Shown: positions 25,601 to 37,248, counted from the stretch's first letter. The stretch is 64,000 nucleotides of DNA from CAWANF01 sp963783355 (GCA_963783355.1 CAWANF010000001.1:496001-560000); one strand, 5' to 3'. Notes: generated from the sequence alone by a model not told the origin. A program made the numbers and translations.

Positions 25601-28600
25601 TTAGTAATTGAATTTCACGGTGAATATGAATGTCCGGGTGTTTGGATTATTGAAGTAATCCAGACCCATACCGTTGGTTGCCCCGGTTAAATTCGTTTCC
25701 GGGTCAATTCCCGTATATTTGGTCCATAAGAATAAATTTCTCCCGGTAGCCGAAAATTCAATCGACGACAGTCCCGTTATATTTCTGAAAGCTTCAGAAT
25801 TCCACAAATAGGACAATGAAACTTCCCGTATACGAACGTATCCGCCATCTTCAATAAACTGTTCGGAAACCGGGCCAAAACCACCGCCCAAATCGGTATA
25901 CCATGATTCATCAAGTGCCACGGGACCGCCACCGAAGTCGTTCACTCTTCCGCGGAATGTCGTTCCCTGGGCTATGGTTGCCCCGGCATAATTTACAAGA
26001 TCCTGGGGAGCCACTGTCTCAACGCCGGTATCTTTGTGAGTGCCAAATACATATAAGGCACCTCTTGTGCCATTCCAGACTTTCCCGCCCTGCTTGATAT
26101 CCAGCAAGACGTTTAATGACAATCCTTTATAACGGAATGTGTTACCGATGCCCATTCTCCAATCCGGGTTAGGGTTACCTAGTACCGTATTGGCTGCCCC
26201 GGATTGCGGGAATCCATTAGCATCAAGGACCAGTTTTCCATTGGCATCACGCAGGTATGGAGTTCCCCATAAAACGCCAAGTGGCTGGCCAAGAACGGCA
26301 CGTGACGACGTTCCCTGGAATCCATTCAGGAAGATATCGGTTGTTCCGCGAAGGCTGGTGACTTTATTCAGGTTTCTCGACCAGTTTACATTCGAGGTCC
26401 ATATAAAATCGCCTAACCTCAGCCATTCGGCATCAAATTTCAGCTCGATGCCTTTATTTCTTATCGAACCGGCATTATCGGTTGTACCTGCAAAGCCGGT
26501 TGTATAGGCCGTGGTTACATTGAAAATGGCATCCGTTGTTTTATTGTAATAATAGGTGGCGCTTAAGCCATATCGATCATTATAAAAACGCAGGTCGGTA
26601 CCGAATTCAATTTCCGTTTTACGTTCCGGTTTCAGTTTTCTGTTCCCGAGAACATTACTTTCGATATATCCGCCATTATAATTTGCAGGATCCAGTGCGG
26701 AGCCCCAGCCGTCGGTAAAGAAAATAGCGGCATTATTGGAATAGATCGTCGTTGTCAGATAGGGGCCTGGTTGTCGTCCCACCTGTCCGAATGATGCCCG
26801 TAATTTACCGAAGCTTAATATTTTATTATCCTTTAATGCGTCCAGCTTTGAAAATTGCCATGCCAAAGACGCGGATGGATAATAGAATGTGCTATTGGCC
26901 TCCGGACCAAAAGTAGATGCCGTTTCACCACGTCCGGTTAACGACAAAAACAACATATCGTATGCCGATAACTTGATTTCTGAATACAAAGCGGCTGTCC
27001 GGACAATCTGTTTATAGTTGAACGGTGTCCGGTTAGAGGCCGGTGAGTTCGACAGGTTTGGAGGAGCGTTTGGCAGAATAAAGTTCGTGACGAATGCTCC
27101 TACGTTGGTTAATTCCCGGTCATTGATATTAGCACCGAGCATGATAGATCCATTGAAATTGTCATTCAAATCACGGGTTGCCCGAAGAATTAAATCGGAG
27201 TTCAACTGAAATTCATTGAAATTCTGTTGTCTCAAAGAACCGTTGTTATACTGCCCGGAATATTGGGCAAAGTACTCGTGACGCTGGTCAGAATAGGAAT
27301 CCACACCGATACGATACGTGACATTCAACCAGGTAAAGGGATCGTAAACCAACGATGTGTTGCCGATGACGCGATTTACAACCGTTCCATTGGTATTTCT
27401 GTTGATAGTGAAATTCGGGTTGTCATAACCCGGGCTGCTGTTTTGTCCATATGGATTACGATACGAACGCTGCCGGTCGGGGATTATGGTCCCGTCACCG
27501 GAAACATAATTTACCAGGTAAACGGTATTGTTAAAATCGGCCGGAGTACGGAGTCCGCCGAGGAAAATACCGCTCAGGTTGCTTCCCTGTTGAATCCTGT
27601 CGGATACCATTTTTATATAATTGGCATTTACAGAAATACGAAAAGTCCGGCTCAGTGTATGTTCTGTATTGGCCCTCAAAGTGGTACGATCGTAGGAACT
27701 GTTCTTTTTAATGATTCCGTTCTGAGTGAGATTGGAAACATTTACGTAGTACGTAGCATTTTGTGTTCCACCACTGATACTCAGGGAATTATCGTATCTC
27801 AGGCCTGTATGGAACACATCGTAACGATGATCGAAGATATCTTTGGAGTTTTTTCCGCCGTGGGGATCCGAAATTGGATCGGTGCCACTGGCGATTTTAC
27901 CAAATTTTTCACCATTGGGACCGGTTGCGTAATTCCCGTTCGTAGTGAGATCGACGACATCGGCTCCGCCGCTTCGTTCAGAAATTTTATCTCCCCATGA
28001 CTGGGATGAACCCTGGCTGAACATTCCACCCGAACCTTGTCCGAATATTGTTTGCAGGGGCACGCTTTTATTTACATCGTCAGCATAGACCGATGATTTA
28101 AAACTTACACTGACTTTTTTTCCGGTTACTGCCGAGCCTTTTTTTGTTGTTATGACGATAACGCCGTTTGCGGCCCTTGAACCCCAAAGTGCGGCAGCGG
28201 CAGCTCCTTTCAGAATGGTAACGGATTGAATATCATCCGGATTCAGGTCGTTAGAACGAACCTGTTGCTGCACACTTTGCAGGCGCTGATTGGGATCGTT
28301 AATATCCGTTTCAAACTGGTCGTTGCTAATCGGCATTCCATCGACAACGAATAAAGGTTGAGTGTCGCCGGTAATCGTGCTCTGTCCCCGGATAAGAATG
28401 TTAGCTCCTGAACCCGGATCTCCGCCGGACTGCGTGATATAAATGCCGGATGCTTTAGCTGATAAACCGGTAATAAGATTATTTTCACCGGAAGTGGCAA
28501 TCGTTGTTCCGCTCACATTCGATGCCGATCCGCCCGATTTATCCGGATCTTCTTTAAAACCCAATGCGCTTACGGTTACTGTTTCGAGGCCCAATAAATC

Positions 28601-28912
28601 GGGTTGCAAGCGTAATATTCATAACCACATCGCTGTTTCCAACCGTAATGGCAACCTGGTGTTTCTTAAAGCCAATATAAGATGCAATAAGGTTATAATT
28701 TCCGGCCGGAATATTACTTATGACATAATTTCCATCAGGATCCGTTGCGGCGCCTTTTTGCAATTCAACCAGCAAAATATTGGCCCCGGGTAGCGGCTGG
28801 CCGGTTGAGCCATCGATAATTTTACCCTGAACATTTACACCCTGGGCATATACAATCGAAGCAAAAATGTCAACAGGATAATGGGTATAGTTGATAGTAG
28901 CTTTCGAGCCAT
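25601..28912 (-). pseudogene. SusC/RagA-family TonB-linked receptor (pair 2), broken by two frameshifts
   Basis: The 3' reading (1002 residues from about 28609) holds the plug (TGLSAKASGIYITQSG, LFVVDGMPIS) and barrel, ending RTFIFTVKFNY. The N-terminal parts are in other frames. A signal peptide starts at the ATG at 28912 (MARKLLSTIPIILLTF) after an AGAGGT Shine-Dalgarno. It shifts at an A5 run at 28863-28867 (one base missing) into IVYAQGVNVQGKIIDG and the regulatory-like domain. That shifts back near 28608 (one base extra) into QPDLLGLETVTVSALGF. With both corrected the gene would code for about 1103 residues, the normal length. As written, translation from the ATG stops after 25 codons. 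It is a recent pseudogene or contains sequencing errors. Confidence 0.85.
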
Positions 28913-29320
28913 AGAGTACCTCTTGATTAGGTGATGAGTATATACCAAATGCAATGCAAACAGAGGGGATATGAAGTGTATAACTGTCTCTTTCTCCTAA
29001 TTGTTTGTGTCTTAAACAGTTATTTAAATTATAAATGTATCTATCTGTATTATTTACAATTAGTTACAAAAATTAGTTTATACTCAATAATTAAAGATAA
29101 ATTCCTATTATTACAATTATAAAATATTAATATATGGGTATGTATATACCTGATAATAAATAAGATATGATTACGATAGCAGGAAGGATTAGGATGTGCG
29201 ACTGAATATCTTATTGTAAGGTAATGTAAATAGGCAAAGTATATAATCGGAAGTGGAAATATTAAGAACAAAACAAGCCCCGCTAAATAATAACGGGGCT
29301 TGTATCTGGAAATTAAATCT
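28913..29320. other. AT-rich intergenic region between susCD pairs 3 and 2
   Basis: 408 nt without a believable gene. It holds the terminator of pair 3 (29273-29303) and presumably the promoter and leader of susC pair 2. It is strongly AT-rich, and no exact promoter element was found. Confidence 0.5.
29273..29303 (-). terminator. Terminator of susC-susD pair 3
   Basis: A perfect 10-bp stem ACAAGCCCCG/CGGGGCTTGT with an 11-nt loop, 17 nt past the susD stop. On the minus strand it is followed by TTTGTTCTT. Confidence 0.85.
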
Positions 29321-30787
29321 TTAGTTGGCGGGATCCCACCAAACATGTTGTTCCATAGAGGTATAGCCTACCGGTATACCTGTTTTCTTCACATTGGCTG
29401 CATTATTTTGCAGTTCGGATGAAGGATAAGGATAACGCACCGGAATGACGGTTGTTTTAGCACCCGAAGCAATGGTTAATTGCGGGAATCCGGTTCTTCT
29501 CCAGTCGTTATAAACCTCAAAGTGTAAGAAGTTTGCGATATATTTTTGAGTGATGATATCACGCAATGCCGTGGCATCGGTCAGTGCAGCCTGATTTGAA
29601 ACATAAGTTTCACGATCGGCAGCAGTAACACCTAACTGATCCATAGAAGCACGGATGGCATCACGGTATATAGGATCTGCAGCAGCAGCTCCACTGGTGA
29701 TGAACGTTGCTTCGGCTTCAATGAATTTTGCTTCGGCATAATTCATCCAGTTCAATGGAGCACCGGCGGCGCTGTAAAAAGAACCAATAGATGAGATATT
29801 GGCTGTTCCTTCACCTTGTGTACCATTAGCATGGCCTACATAGGTAGGATTGGTAATGGTTCCCGAGACAGCACCATTACCATCGACGGCTCCAACCGGA
29901 CGGGCCTGGATGGGCAGGCGCGGATCGTTAAGGCCTGTAAGTAAATCGACGTACGTTTTACTTAACTGATTCCGTGTGTCCCATTTACCATCGATGGCAA
30001 ACTGATACCATGGGTTTTCGGATCCCTGGGCATCGTAATAAGTAAAGTTGGCATTATCACTATTGCTGGCAAATCCATTTTGGAGTGCATCCAGGGCCGC
30101 CTGAGCTTGAGTGGCAGCCGTATAACCGGGTGCATTCGTTAAATGCATTAACAAGCGAGCTTTCAACGTATAGGTCAGCTTTTGCCATTTCGTCAGGTCT
30201 CCACCATAAAGCAAATCATCTGAACCGGGAGTCTTGGAACTGCTTTTCCCATAATTGGCAATGGCATCATCCAGCAAGGTGAATATGCTTTTGTATACGT
30301 TTTCCTGTGTATCGTATTCCGGTGTGGGGTTCGTAGGATCAAAGGCTTTGCTGTAGGGCACTTCATTCCATAAATCGGTCACAACGGATAGATTCCAGGC
30401 TAAAATGGTCTTAGCTATGGCCGAGTACGCAAAATTACCGTCGGCTATTGCCTGAGCATCCATTTTACGGGCATTGTTCATGACATCGGTATACGACCAA
30501 TATTGCCAGAGATTATTGACATCATTTTCTTTGACATCATAATTGTCGTCAGATGGCGGAACACCGTTCCAGGCTGTTTGCTGCGTCCATAAGCTCGTAG
30601 TCCGCACGGCATTATTTGCCAGGATCTCATAACTGAAATTACCTTCCAAAGCAGATAATTGCAGTGATTCAGGTACACTTTCGGGGTCATTGGGATTTTT
30701 GTTAACATCCAGAAATTTCTGGCATGATACAGCCATCAATAAAACCGAGCATACCGTTAATAATTTGAAAATTCTACTATATCTCAT
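29321..30787 (-). CDS. SusD-like outer-membrane lipoprotein, SusD_2-type (pair 3)
   Basis: A 488-residue lipoprotein with lipobox MAVSC (acylated Cys22), followed by KFLDVNKNPNDPESVPE, the typical DxNxxPN start of SusD-like group 2. Further marks are YSYTDVMNNARKMD-like helices, VVTDLWNEVPYSKAF, KWQKLTYTLKARLLMHL, EAKFIEAEATF, and IITQKYIANFLHFEVYNDWRRTGFPQ near the end, with RYPYPSSELQNN as the last conserved piece. It starts 38 nt after susC pair 3 and ends at its own terminator. It should bind the solute taken up by the adjacent SusC, if that gene is expressed. Confidence 0.92.
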   Translation of the reverse strand: MRYSRIFKLLTVCSVLLMAVSCQKFLDVNKNPNDPESVPESLQLSALEGNFSYEILANNAVRTTSLWTQQTAWNGVPPSDDNYDVKENDVNNLWQYWSYTDVMNNARKMDAQAIADGNFAYSAIAKTILAWNLSVVTDLWNEVPYSKAFDPTNPTPEYDTQENVYKSIFTLLDDAIANYGKSSSKTPGSDDLLYGGDLTKWQKLTYTLKARLLMHLTNAPGYTAATQAQAALDALQNGFASNSDNANFTYYDAQGSENPWYQFAIDGKWDTRNQLSKTYVDLLTGLNDPRLPIQARPVGAVDGNGAVSGTITNPTYVGHANGTQGEGTANISSIGSFYSAAGAPLNWMNYAEAKFIEAEATFITSGAAAADPIYRDAIRASMDQLGVTAADRETYVSNQAALTDATALRDIITQKYIANFLHFEVYNDWRRTGFPQLTIASGAKTTVIPVRYPYPSSELQNNAANVKKTGIPVGYTSMEQHVWWDPAN

Positions 30788-30825
30788 AATGATAGTATGT
30801 GTTTAATTATTAATAGGATAGCTTG

Positions 30826-33800
30826 TTATAAGCTTACACGGATACTAACCGAGTAACTTCTTGTATTCGGCGTTACTTCATGATAAAAACCCTGAGCATT
30901 GCCACTGCCAAGCAGGTTGCCTTCCGGATCACCATACGTGAATTTGGTATGTATCCACAGGTTTCTTCCAATACCGGATACTGTAATACCCTGGAATGGA
31001 GTTTTCGATACAATGCTCCTTGGCAAAGAGTAAGAAAGGCTCAATTCTTTCAACTTGACAAAACCACCGTCTTCAACAAGGTTTTCGTCGGCATTGGTGT
31101 AAAAACCGCGATAGTAAGCTTCATCGCGTACGATGGATGTCGTGTTTTTTGCACCGGTATTTGCGTTGACTCCGGGCCATATATACGAGCTGCCACGATT
31201 TGCTGTTTCAATAGCCGTACCGTAGTAAATGGTATAATATTTATCGAAGTTCAATATTTGTCCACCCTGACGCATGTTGAACAATGCCGAAACTGAAATA
31301 CCTTTGTAGCTGAAAGAAGTCCGTAAGTTCGCTATCCAATCGGGTTGAACATTACCAATAGGCCCCAGATCGCTTGCCAGGATAGGATATCCCTGATCGT
31401 CTATCATCATTTGCCCTTTGGCATTTCTTTCATACCGTGTGCCCCAAATGACACCATAGCCGTTTTTGCCAGGCATAATTCGTATTTGAGGATCTACAAA
31501 TCCTGCAAGGAAGATATTTTCCACTCCATCGGCTAACTTGACAACGTCTGTCTGGTTTTTAGAGAAATTTGCAGTAAGATCCCATTGGAAGTCCTTGGTT
31601 TGTAACGGAGTTCCCGATAATGTGATTTCAACACCTTTGTTTCTGATGACTCCGGCGTTGGCTAATTTGCTTACGTAACCTGTGGTTGCAGAAACCGGAA
31701 CAGAGAAAATCTGGTTCTTTGTTTCACGGTTATAGTAAGAAAAGTCGACACGTGCCCGGCCTTTAAAGAAACGAAGATCCAAACCACCTTCATAGGAAGT
31801 CGAAATTTCAGGTTTTAAAGTCGGGTTACCCAGTACATTACTTAACAGGTATCCGTTAACACCATTATACGGATAGTTGATATTACCACGGACCCCATCA
31901 CCAGGATTGGCCTGTATATAGTTGGTTGTAAGCGAGTAAACAGGGGCATCGTTACCAATTTGAGCAACAGATAATCTCAATTTACCATAACTCAGCCAGG
32001 GATTGTCTTTCATACCGAGTGCATCGGTAAATACAAAAGAGAAACTGGCAGAAGGATAGAAATAAGAGTTGTTACTCGTTGGCAGCGTAGAGCTCCAGTC
32101 GTTACGGGCTGTCAGTGTTAAGTAAGCGTAATCACGGAAACCAAAAATTAATTGCGAATATAAGCTTACTAATCTGACTTTTTCCTGGTATTGGCTGGCG
32201 GTAACGGTATTGGCATTCGAAATATTAAAGAAATCAGGAATGTTCAACCCGGTTCCTACTTGTACCTGGCTGTCGTAACTCCGGGTATTGATATTATTAC
32301 CAGCTAATGCGGAAAAACTGAAATCTTGTGAGAAATCACGGTTAACCTGAACAACAAAGTCAGAGTTGATTTCCGTACGGGTAATCTTTTGATCGTACAT
32401 ACCGGGTGTGGCACGTACCGTACCGATATTGGTTTCCCCTTTACGGGTATCACCATAGGTGTCAATTCCCAATCGTTCAGAGACATTCAACCATGGGTAA
32501 ATATCATAGGTTGCCTTTGTATTCGCGATAATACGGTCAACATTACTGTTATAACCGTTATTATGAACCAACCACAGCGGATTATTCCATGCCGTGCTGG
32601 CCATGTTTTGGGAACCGTCAGGATTTTGGTAATTCGTTATATCATAAGATATAGGAGTGGCATTAAGACTGTATAGATATGACAAGCTACCATTACCCAT
32701 GGCCATCCACTTATTCTTCGTACGCACATAATTGGCCATTGTTTCCAAACGGAGATCCTTGGTCAGCTGGCTGCTGAAATTGGCCTGAAAGCTGCGTCTG
32801 TTAAGATTCGTTTCAGGAACAATACCCTGTTGATATAAGTCGGATACGGCCAGGTAATAGTTACCGACAGAAGAACCACCCGTTATGTCAAAATTGTTTT
32901 CAGTAACATTACCGGTACGATAAAAAGCTCTTCTGGGATCATAAACAGGAATGCTGCTGACACCAAGGTCAGATAATACCTGGCTGTTAACTTTATTTTT
33001 ATCAGGGCCCCAACTCAAAGTCGTTTGAGATTGTGTTAAAGTCGTCTCCAGAAATATCTAACAGCATCCGGCTGGACATAACCACCATTGCCCAGGGGAA
33101 GACCATTTTGATAATAACCATTTTGGCCTTGTAAATAGGTATTCTGGAAACCTGCTATAATCGCTTTATCCCAGCCAACTCTTGAGTTGAATGTGAATCG
33201 GGTTTTCATTTTGCCTTTGCCCATTTCAGCACCTTTGGTGGTAATTAAAACCACGCCATTGGCTGCTCTTGAACCATAAAGGGCAGTTGCACTGGCACCT
33301 TTCAATACGGAAATACTGGCGATAGTATTTGGGTCGAGGTCGAGTCCACGGTTTGATGTACCGCCAACAAAAAGGGCATTACCTCCCTGGTTGGCATCTT
33401 CCTCATTACTGATTGGTACGCCATCGATAATAAATAATGGCTGATTGTTACCCAATAATGATGAGTTGCCACGAATTACAATACGGGAAGCAGCACCGGG
33501 CTGACCACTGGAACTATTAATTTCAACACCGGCAATCTTACCTTCGAGGGCGTTAACAAGGTTGGGTTCCTTGGATTTGTCGACCTCGTCGCCTTTTACA
33601 TCCTGGACAGAATAACCAAGACTGCGTTGCTTGCGTTTAATTCCAAAAGCAGTAACGACAACTTCATCTAAACCAAGCATATCTTGTTTCAATGCAAAGT
33701 TTTTAGTGATGTTTTCGGTACCGACTGTTACAGAAACAGTCAACTTTTGAAAACCAATGTAAGATGCCGTAACCGTGTATGTTCCGCTGGGTATATCTGT

Positions 33801-33992
33801 AATTGAATATACGCCATCGGGCTGGGTCGAAGCACCTTTTTGCAACTGTTCGATATAGATATTAGCTCCCGGTAAAGCTTCACCGGTTTTACTGTCGGTT
33901 ACTTTACCTGACAAAGTGACTCCCTGTGCAAAAGCACCGGATATAGGAATCAATAAGGCAAGTAAAGCTACACTAAGTAACTTTTTAACCAT
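30826..33992 (-). pseudogene. SusC/RagA-family TonB-linked receptor (pair 3), broken by one frameshift
   Basis: The 5' reading starts at the ATG at 33992 (MVKKLLSVALLALL) after GAGGA; an earlier ATG at 34004 adds four residues. It covers the signal peptide, the regulatory-like domain (SGKVTDSKTGEALPGA), LDEVVVTAFGIKRKQ and the plug, then stops at 33036 after AVRYFWRRL. The 3' reading, from about 33050, continues ETTLTQSQTTLSWGPDKNK and runs through the barrel to RSYSVSIRVSL at 30826. Restoring one T in the TATTT run at about 33051-33055 joins both parts into a normal protein of about 1055 residues. A sequencing error in a short homopolymer or a fresh mutation would look the same. Confidence 0.87.
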
Positions 33993-34372
33993 GGAGTTCC
34001 TCATTTTTTGGTTAAGGGATATTTAAATGAATAGGTATAATTAGCCCATAGTTGTAGAAAGGTATTACGATCTAAAGTAGCCTCTCTCGGCTTTCGTCAT
34101 TTCCTCCATCAACACGAAAGCTATATACCTAGAATGTAGGGATTTGACGCCCTTCTTGATTGAATATTTCGTTTCAAGTTTTATTCAGCTTATAAATAGC
34201 TATATCTTTAGATTAATGCAATAGGTTTACAGTTGTTTTTATCAATTATTGTTGGATTTGGCAGGAACTTTGAAATTGTCTGAAGTAGTATTTAATAACC
34301 GTTGTTTTGTATAACTTTTATTAAATCAGTGTTTTATAAAAAATATTCTGGCTGATAATGTACCATACAAAA
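33993..34372. other. Leader region upstream of susC pair 3, with an inverted repeat
   Basis: 380 nt without a gene. An 8-bp inverted repeat (GCTTTCGT at 34090-34097, ACGAAAGC at 34114-34121) could form a hairpin in the susC leader about 100 nt before the start codon. The octamer CAAAATTA at 34368-34375 reads TAATTTTG on the minus strand, matching TAnnTTTG. A CAAA (TTTG on the minus strand) lies 18 nt from it, inside the end of the next gene. This is only a weak promoter candidate. Confidence 0.4.
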
Positions 34373-35821
34373 TTAACTGATGCAACCATCTGACAAATTC
34401 AATAACTCTTCTATTTTTTGGTTATCAGATAGGAAATTGGGCAATTTCGTCTGTGCACTGCTTTTTAATCCATCAAACAACCATTCATGAAATAGATCAG
34501 GGCGAATAAATGCCAGTTGTGGTGCCTCGAGTGCACCTGTTTCCCGCCTGATGGCAAAATGACGATTGATCCTGCATAATTCTTCATCTATCTCTGTATG
34601 AACAGCACCGGTATCCTCTTTAGCAAAATCAGAAATGATGAACCAGTGATGAACGGGAATGCCGGTTATTGGATTCAACCGGTGACCAATAATCAGACGT
34701 TCATAGGGGATATTCCATTTTCTAAATATCGTATCGATTGTATTTTTAGCTTCGGAGAAATGAAGGGCTTCGCCAAATCGGTCAATCATATCACTGACAC
34801 GACCGGCGACACGAATACGGGGTGGAGTGACATTGGTGAACTCTACCACATCGTTCATGACGTACCGCCACAACCCGGCATTAGTAGATACACACAAAAC
34901 GTATTTTTCCCCGGCAACAACATCCGCTGTTCGGATAGGCTTATTTGCATGTATTTCTCCCGGTGAATAGGGCAGCCATTCATAAAATATCCCATTGTCT
35001 CCGATTAACTTCATATCTTCGCCCCCGGGTGTATCGGTAAATGAAAAGTAACCTTCCGATGAACCGTAATTTTCTAAGAAGGAGACAGGCATACCTTTAC
35101 AGAAATCCATGAGAGTGTCCTTATAAGATGACAGGGATACTCCACCCGATACGATCAGACGTAGGTTAGGCCAGAGCTCACGAATGTGTTTCTTTCTACT
35201 GATTTCCAGGGCTTTCCGGAAGAATACCAGCGTCCATGATGGGACGGCCGAAATAACACGGACATCTTTTTTCATGGCACGGTCGAGGCACAGGGCAAAC
35301 TTGGGTTTCCAGGGCATTTCAGCCAGAACCGACGGTGATACAACCTGAAAGGGTTTGATAAAAGCCGGACTCATCGATGCCAGGAAACCACTGATTTCCC
35401 CCATCATATTTCCATAATTATCCGGAAACCGTTCTATACTTCCCGGCAGACTAACATGTGAACCTAAAAATAATCCCGGATCAGGATTTCTCTTCAGGTA
35501 TGAGAAGATGACTTTTCGCATAAACCGCCGGTCGGATTCCAGCCGTTCCATTGTCAGTGGAAGATGTTTTCCTTTGCCGGTCGTTCCTGCAGAAATTGCA
35601 AATTTATCAACGATTCCAGGCCATAAAACATCCCGTTCTGATGATTTTATACGCTCAATATATGGTTCAATATCGATATACGATACGACAGGAACCCTGG
35701 AAGTAAAATCTTCATATGTTTCTATATTCTTAAAATCATACCGGCGCCCGTAAACCGTATCCGAGGCTTTTTCCAGTAAACTCTGTAATACTTTTTTTTG
35801 CTGCCGGATGAATTGATTCAT
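34373..35821 (-). CDS. GH3 (auxin-responsive promoter) family acyl-adenylate synthetase-like protein
   Basis: A 482-residue member of the ANL adenylating superfamily, GH3 branch (PF03321). This is unrelated to glycoside hydrolase family 3. The P-loop-like ATP motif is ISAGTTGKGKHLPLT near residue 76; the second motif is ENYGSSEGYFSFTD near 256; the third is RVAGRVSDMIDRFGEALH near 343, followed by FSEAKNTID. Plant GH3 enzymes join acyl acids to amino acids; the bacterial substrates are mostly unknown. Its ATG overlaps the stop of the sialidase-fold gene (ATGA at 35818-35821), so the two are translationally coupled. No signal peptide, so it acts in the cytoplasm. Confidence 0.88.
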   Translation of the reverse strand: MNQFIRQQKKVLQSLLEKASDTVYGRRYDFKNIETYEDFTSRVPVVSYIDIEPYIERIKSSERDVLWPGIVDKFAISAGTTGKGKHLPLTMERLESDRRFMRKVIFSYLKRNPDPGLFLGSHVSLPGSIERFPDNYGNMMGEISGFLASMSPAFIKPFQVVSPSVLAEMPWKPKFALCLDRAMKKDVRVISAVPSWTLVFFRKALEISRKKHIRELWPNLRLIVSGGVSLSSYKDTLMDFCKGMPVSFLENYGSSEGYFSFTDTPGGEDMKLIGDNGIFYEWLPYSPGEIHANKPIRTADVVAGEKYVLCVSTNAGLWRYVMNDVVEFTNVTPPRIRVAGRVSDMIDRFGEALHFSEAKNTIDTIFRKWNIPYERLIIGHRLNPITGIPVHHWFIISDFAKEDTGAVHTEIDEELCRINRHFAIRRETGALEAPQLAFIRPDLFHEWLFDGLKSSAQTKLPNFLSDNQKIEELLNLSDGCIS

Positions 35822-37203
35822 TTCGACGGTTGGAAAGTCCCGGGTTTGAAGTGAAATAATGCTGCAAATACGGCCAGTTTTTTGGGTCCTGTGAAAGCGG
35901 TATAAGCCGGGACGACCAAACCATTGTAGGCGCTGATTCCATTGTAATCACCAAAAAAGACCTTATTATTACTGGAGAATGGTTTTTGATTGATTTTGAA
36001 ATTTTTGAATGTCTTGCCTCCGTCAATACTTCGGGCTAGTGTTAGCCCTGTTTCAGTACCGTTATAATCTCTTCGGTCATAAAATACAATGTTTATAGAA
36101 CCATCGGCCGGATCGATGGCCATCCATGTGAAATACTGGGCTTTGCCATTGCCTTTGGGATCATCATTTACCCGCACGGGTTTCGACCAGGTTTTTCCGT
36201 CATCCCTGGAATAGATACAAAAGACATCCGGGTCTCCGAACCGGCGATCAACCCAATTCACATAAATACTGCCGCGGTATTTCCCGTGACTTCGATCTAC
36301 GCCGGTCACCGGCATCCCGTTACAGCGGTCCAGGCCTTCGACAGGAAACGACCATCCGCCCACAACCTGAGCGATAACTTTATCCTTGCCGAAGGTCTTT
36401 CCGCCGTCTGAAGAACGTTTAAAAACAAGTCCTTTTGGTCCTGCCCAGGCTACATAAACCTGTCCGTCGGTACCGATGCCGGGAACAGCCCCTTCGACCG
36501 TGTTGCTGCTGTCACGGCAATCGCCGCCGGTATCTGAGATGCGTTTGGGCATGGAAAATGTTTTTCCGTTATCCGAAGAGCGGGAAAAAAATATTTGTGA
36601 AGAGTCCGCCGGATTTTTGCTGCCATATTTATCGAAATGAGTCCAGGTGATGTATAAATGGTTCTTATAAGCAGAATTCGGATTATTATCAGCGACCGGG
36701 TAGGGCTTATCCTCAAATGGAAAATCTGTGTTGATATGATCTACAACAGGAACCGGATGCGACCATGTTTTACCATTGTTTTTAGTAGAGCTGACAAAAA
36801 TCCCTGTCGATGCTTTGTCGGGATGGGGGCTGTAAATGCCCTGAAACGATATGAAACTGTGATAAGCCATGCCGTTAATTCCATAGGCAATGGCATCATC
36901 ACCGTTTGTTCTGTGTTCCGGATTTTTAACCGGTACGGTAGACCAGGTTAAACCACCATCATCACTATAATAATTATAATTCGTTATTCCAGTTGATCCA
37001 TCCGGGAATTTACGCTGCATGGATACCGCAACAATTTGCTTAGGATTTTTCGGATTGATGGATATTGAAATTTCGTTTGGATTCGCTGCCCCGGGTTTTG
37101 ATATTCGAACGACTTTATTTGGAAATGATTCCTGTGCCAGAATTGCCGGAGAATATCCCATACATATGATGGCAACGATAAAAAGAAATTTAATATGTTT
37201 CAT
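35818..37203 (-). CDS. Secreted sialidase-fold (BNR/Asp-box) protein
   Basis: 461 residues from the ATG at 37203, which starts the signal peptide MKHIKFLFIVAII and ends near AILAQ. An upstream ATG at 37260 lies inside the terminator of the citrate synthase gene and is unlikely. At least five Asp-boxes (S-x-D-x-G-x-T-W/F) are visible: SDDGGLTW, SSDNGKTF, SSDGGKTF, SRDDGKTW and SIDGGKTF, plus a degenerate STKNNGKTW. They mark a six-bladed propeller. The Arg triad and nucleophilic Tyr of true sialidases are not obvious, so the activity is open: exo-sialidase, another glycosidase, or binding only. It is exported and coupled to the GH3-family gene. Confidence 0.82.
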   Translation of the reverse strand: MKHIKFLFIVAIICMGYSPAILAQESFPNKVVRISKPGAANPNEISISINPKNPKQIVAVSMQRKFPDGSTGITNYNYYSDDGGLTWSTVPVKNPEHRTNGDDAIAYGINGMAYHSFISFQGIYSPHPDKASTGIFVSSTKNNGKTWSHPVPVVDHINTDFPFEDKPYPVADNNPNSAYKNHLYITWTHFDKYGSKNPADSSQIFFSRSSDNGKTFSMPKRISDTGGDCRDSSNTVEGAVPGIGTDGQVYVAWAGPKGLVFKRSSDGGKTFGKDKVIAQVVGGWSFPVEGLDRCNGMPVTGVDRSHGKYRGSIYVNWVDRRFGDPDVFCIYSRDDGKTWSKPVRVNDDPKGNGKAQYFTWMAIDPADGSINIVFYDRRDYNGTETGLTLARSIDGGKTFKNFKINQKPFSSNNKVFFGDYNGISAYNGLVVPAYTAFTGPKKLAVFAALFHFKPGTFQPSK

Positions 37204-37248
37204 AACCGGTGATTGATGAATGACGATGCTTATGGCATCCCTAAAATA

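Noticed and set aside
27227..28000. 257-codon reading frame antisense to susC pair 2
   Set aside because: The sense strand encodes typical SusC plug and barrel sequence; the antisense product has no recognisable motif.
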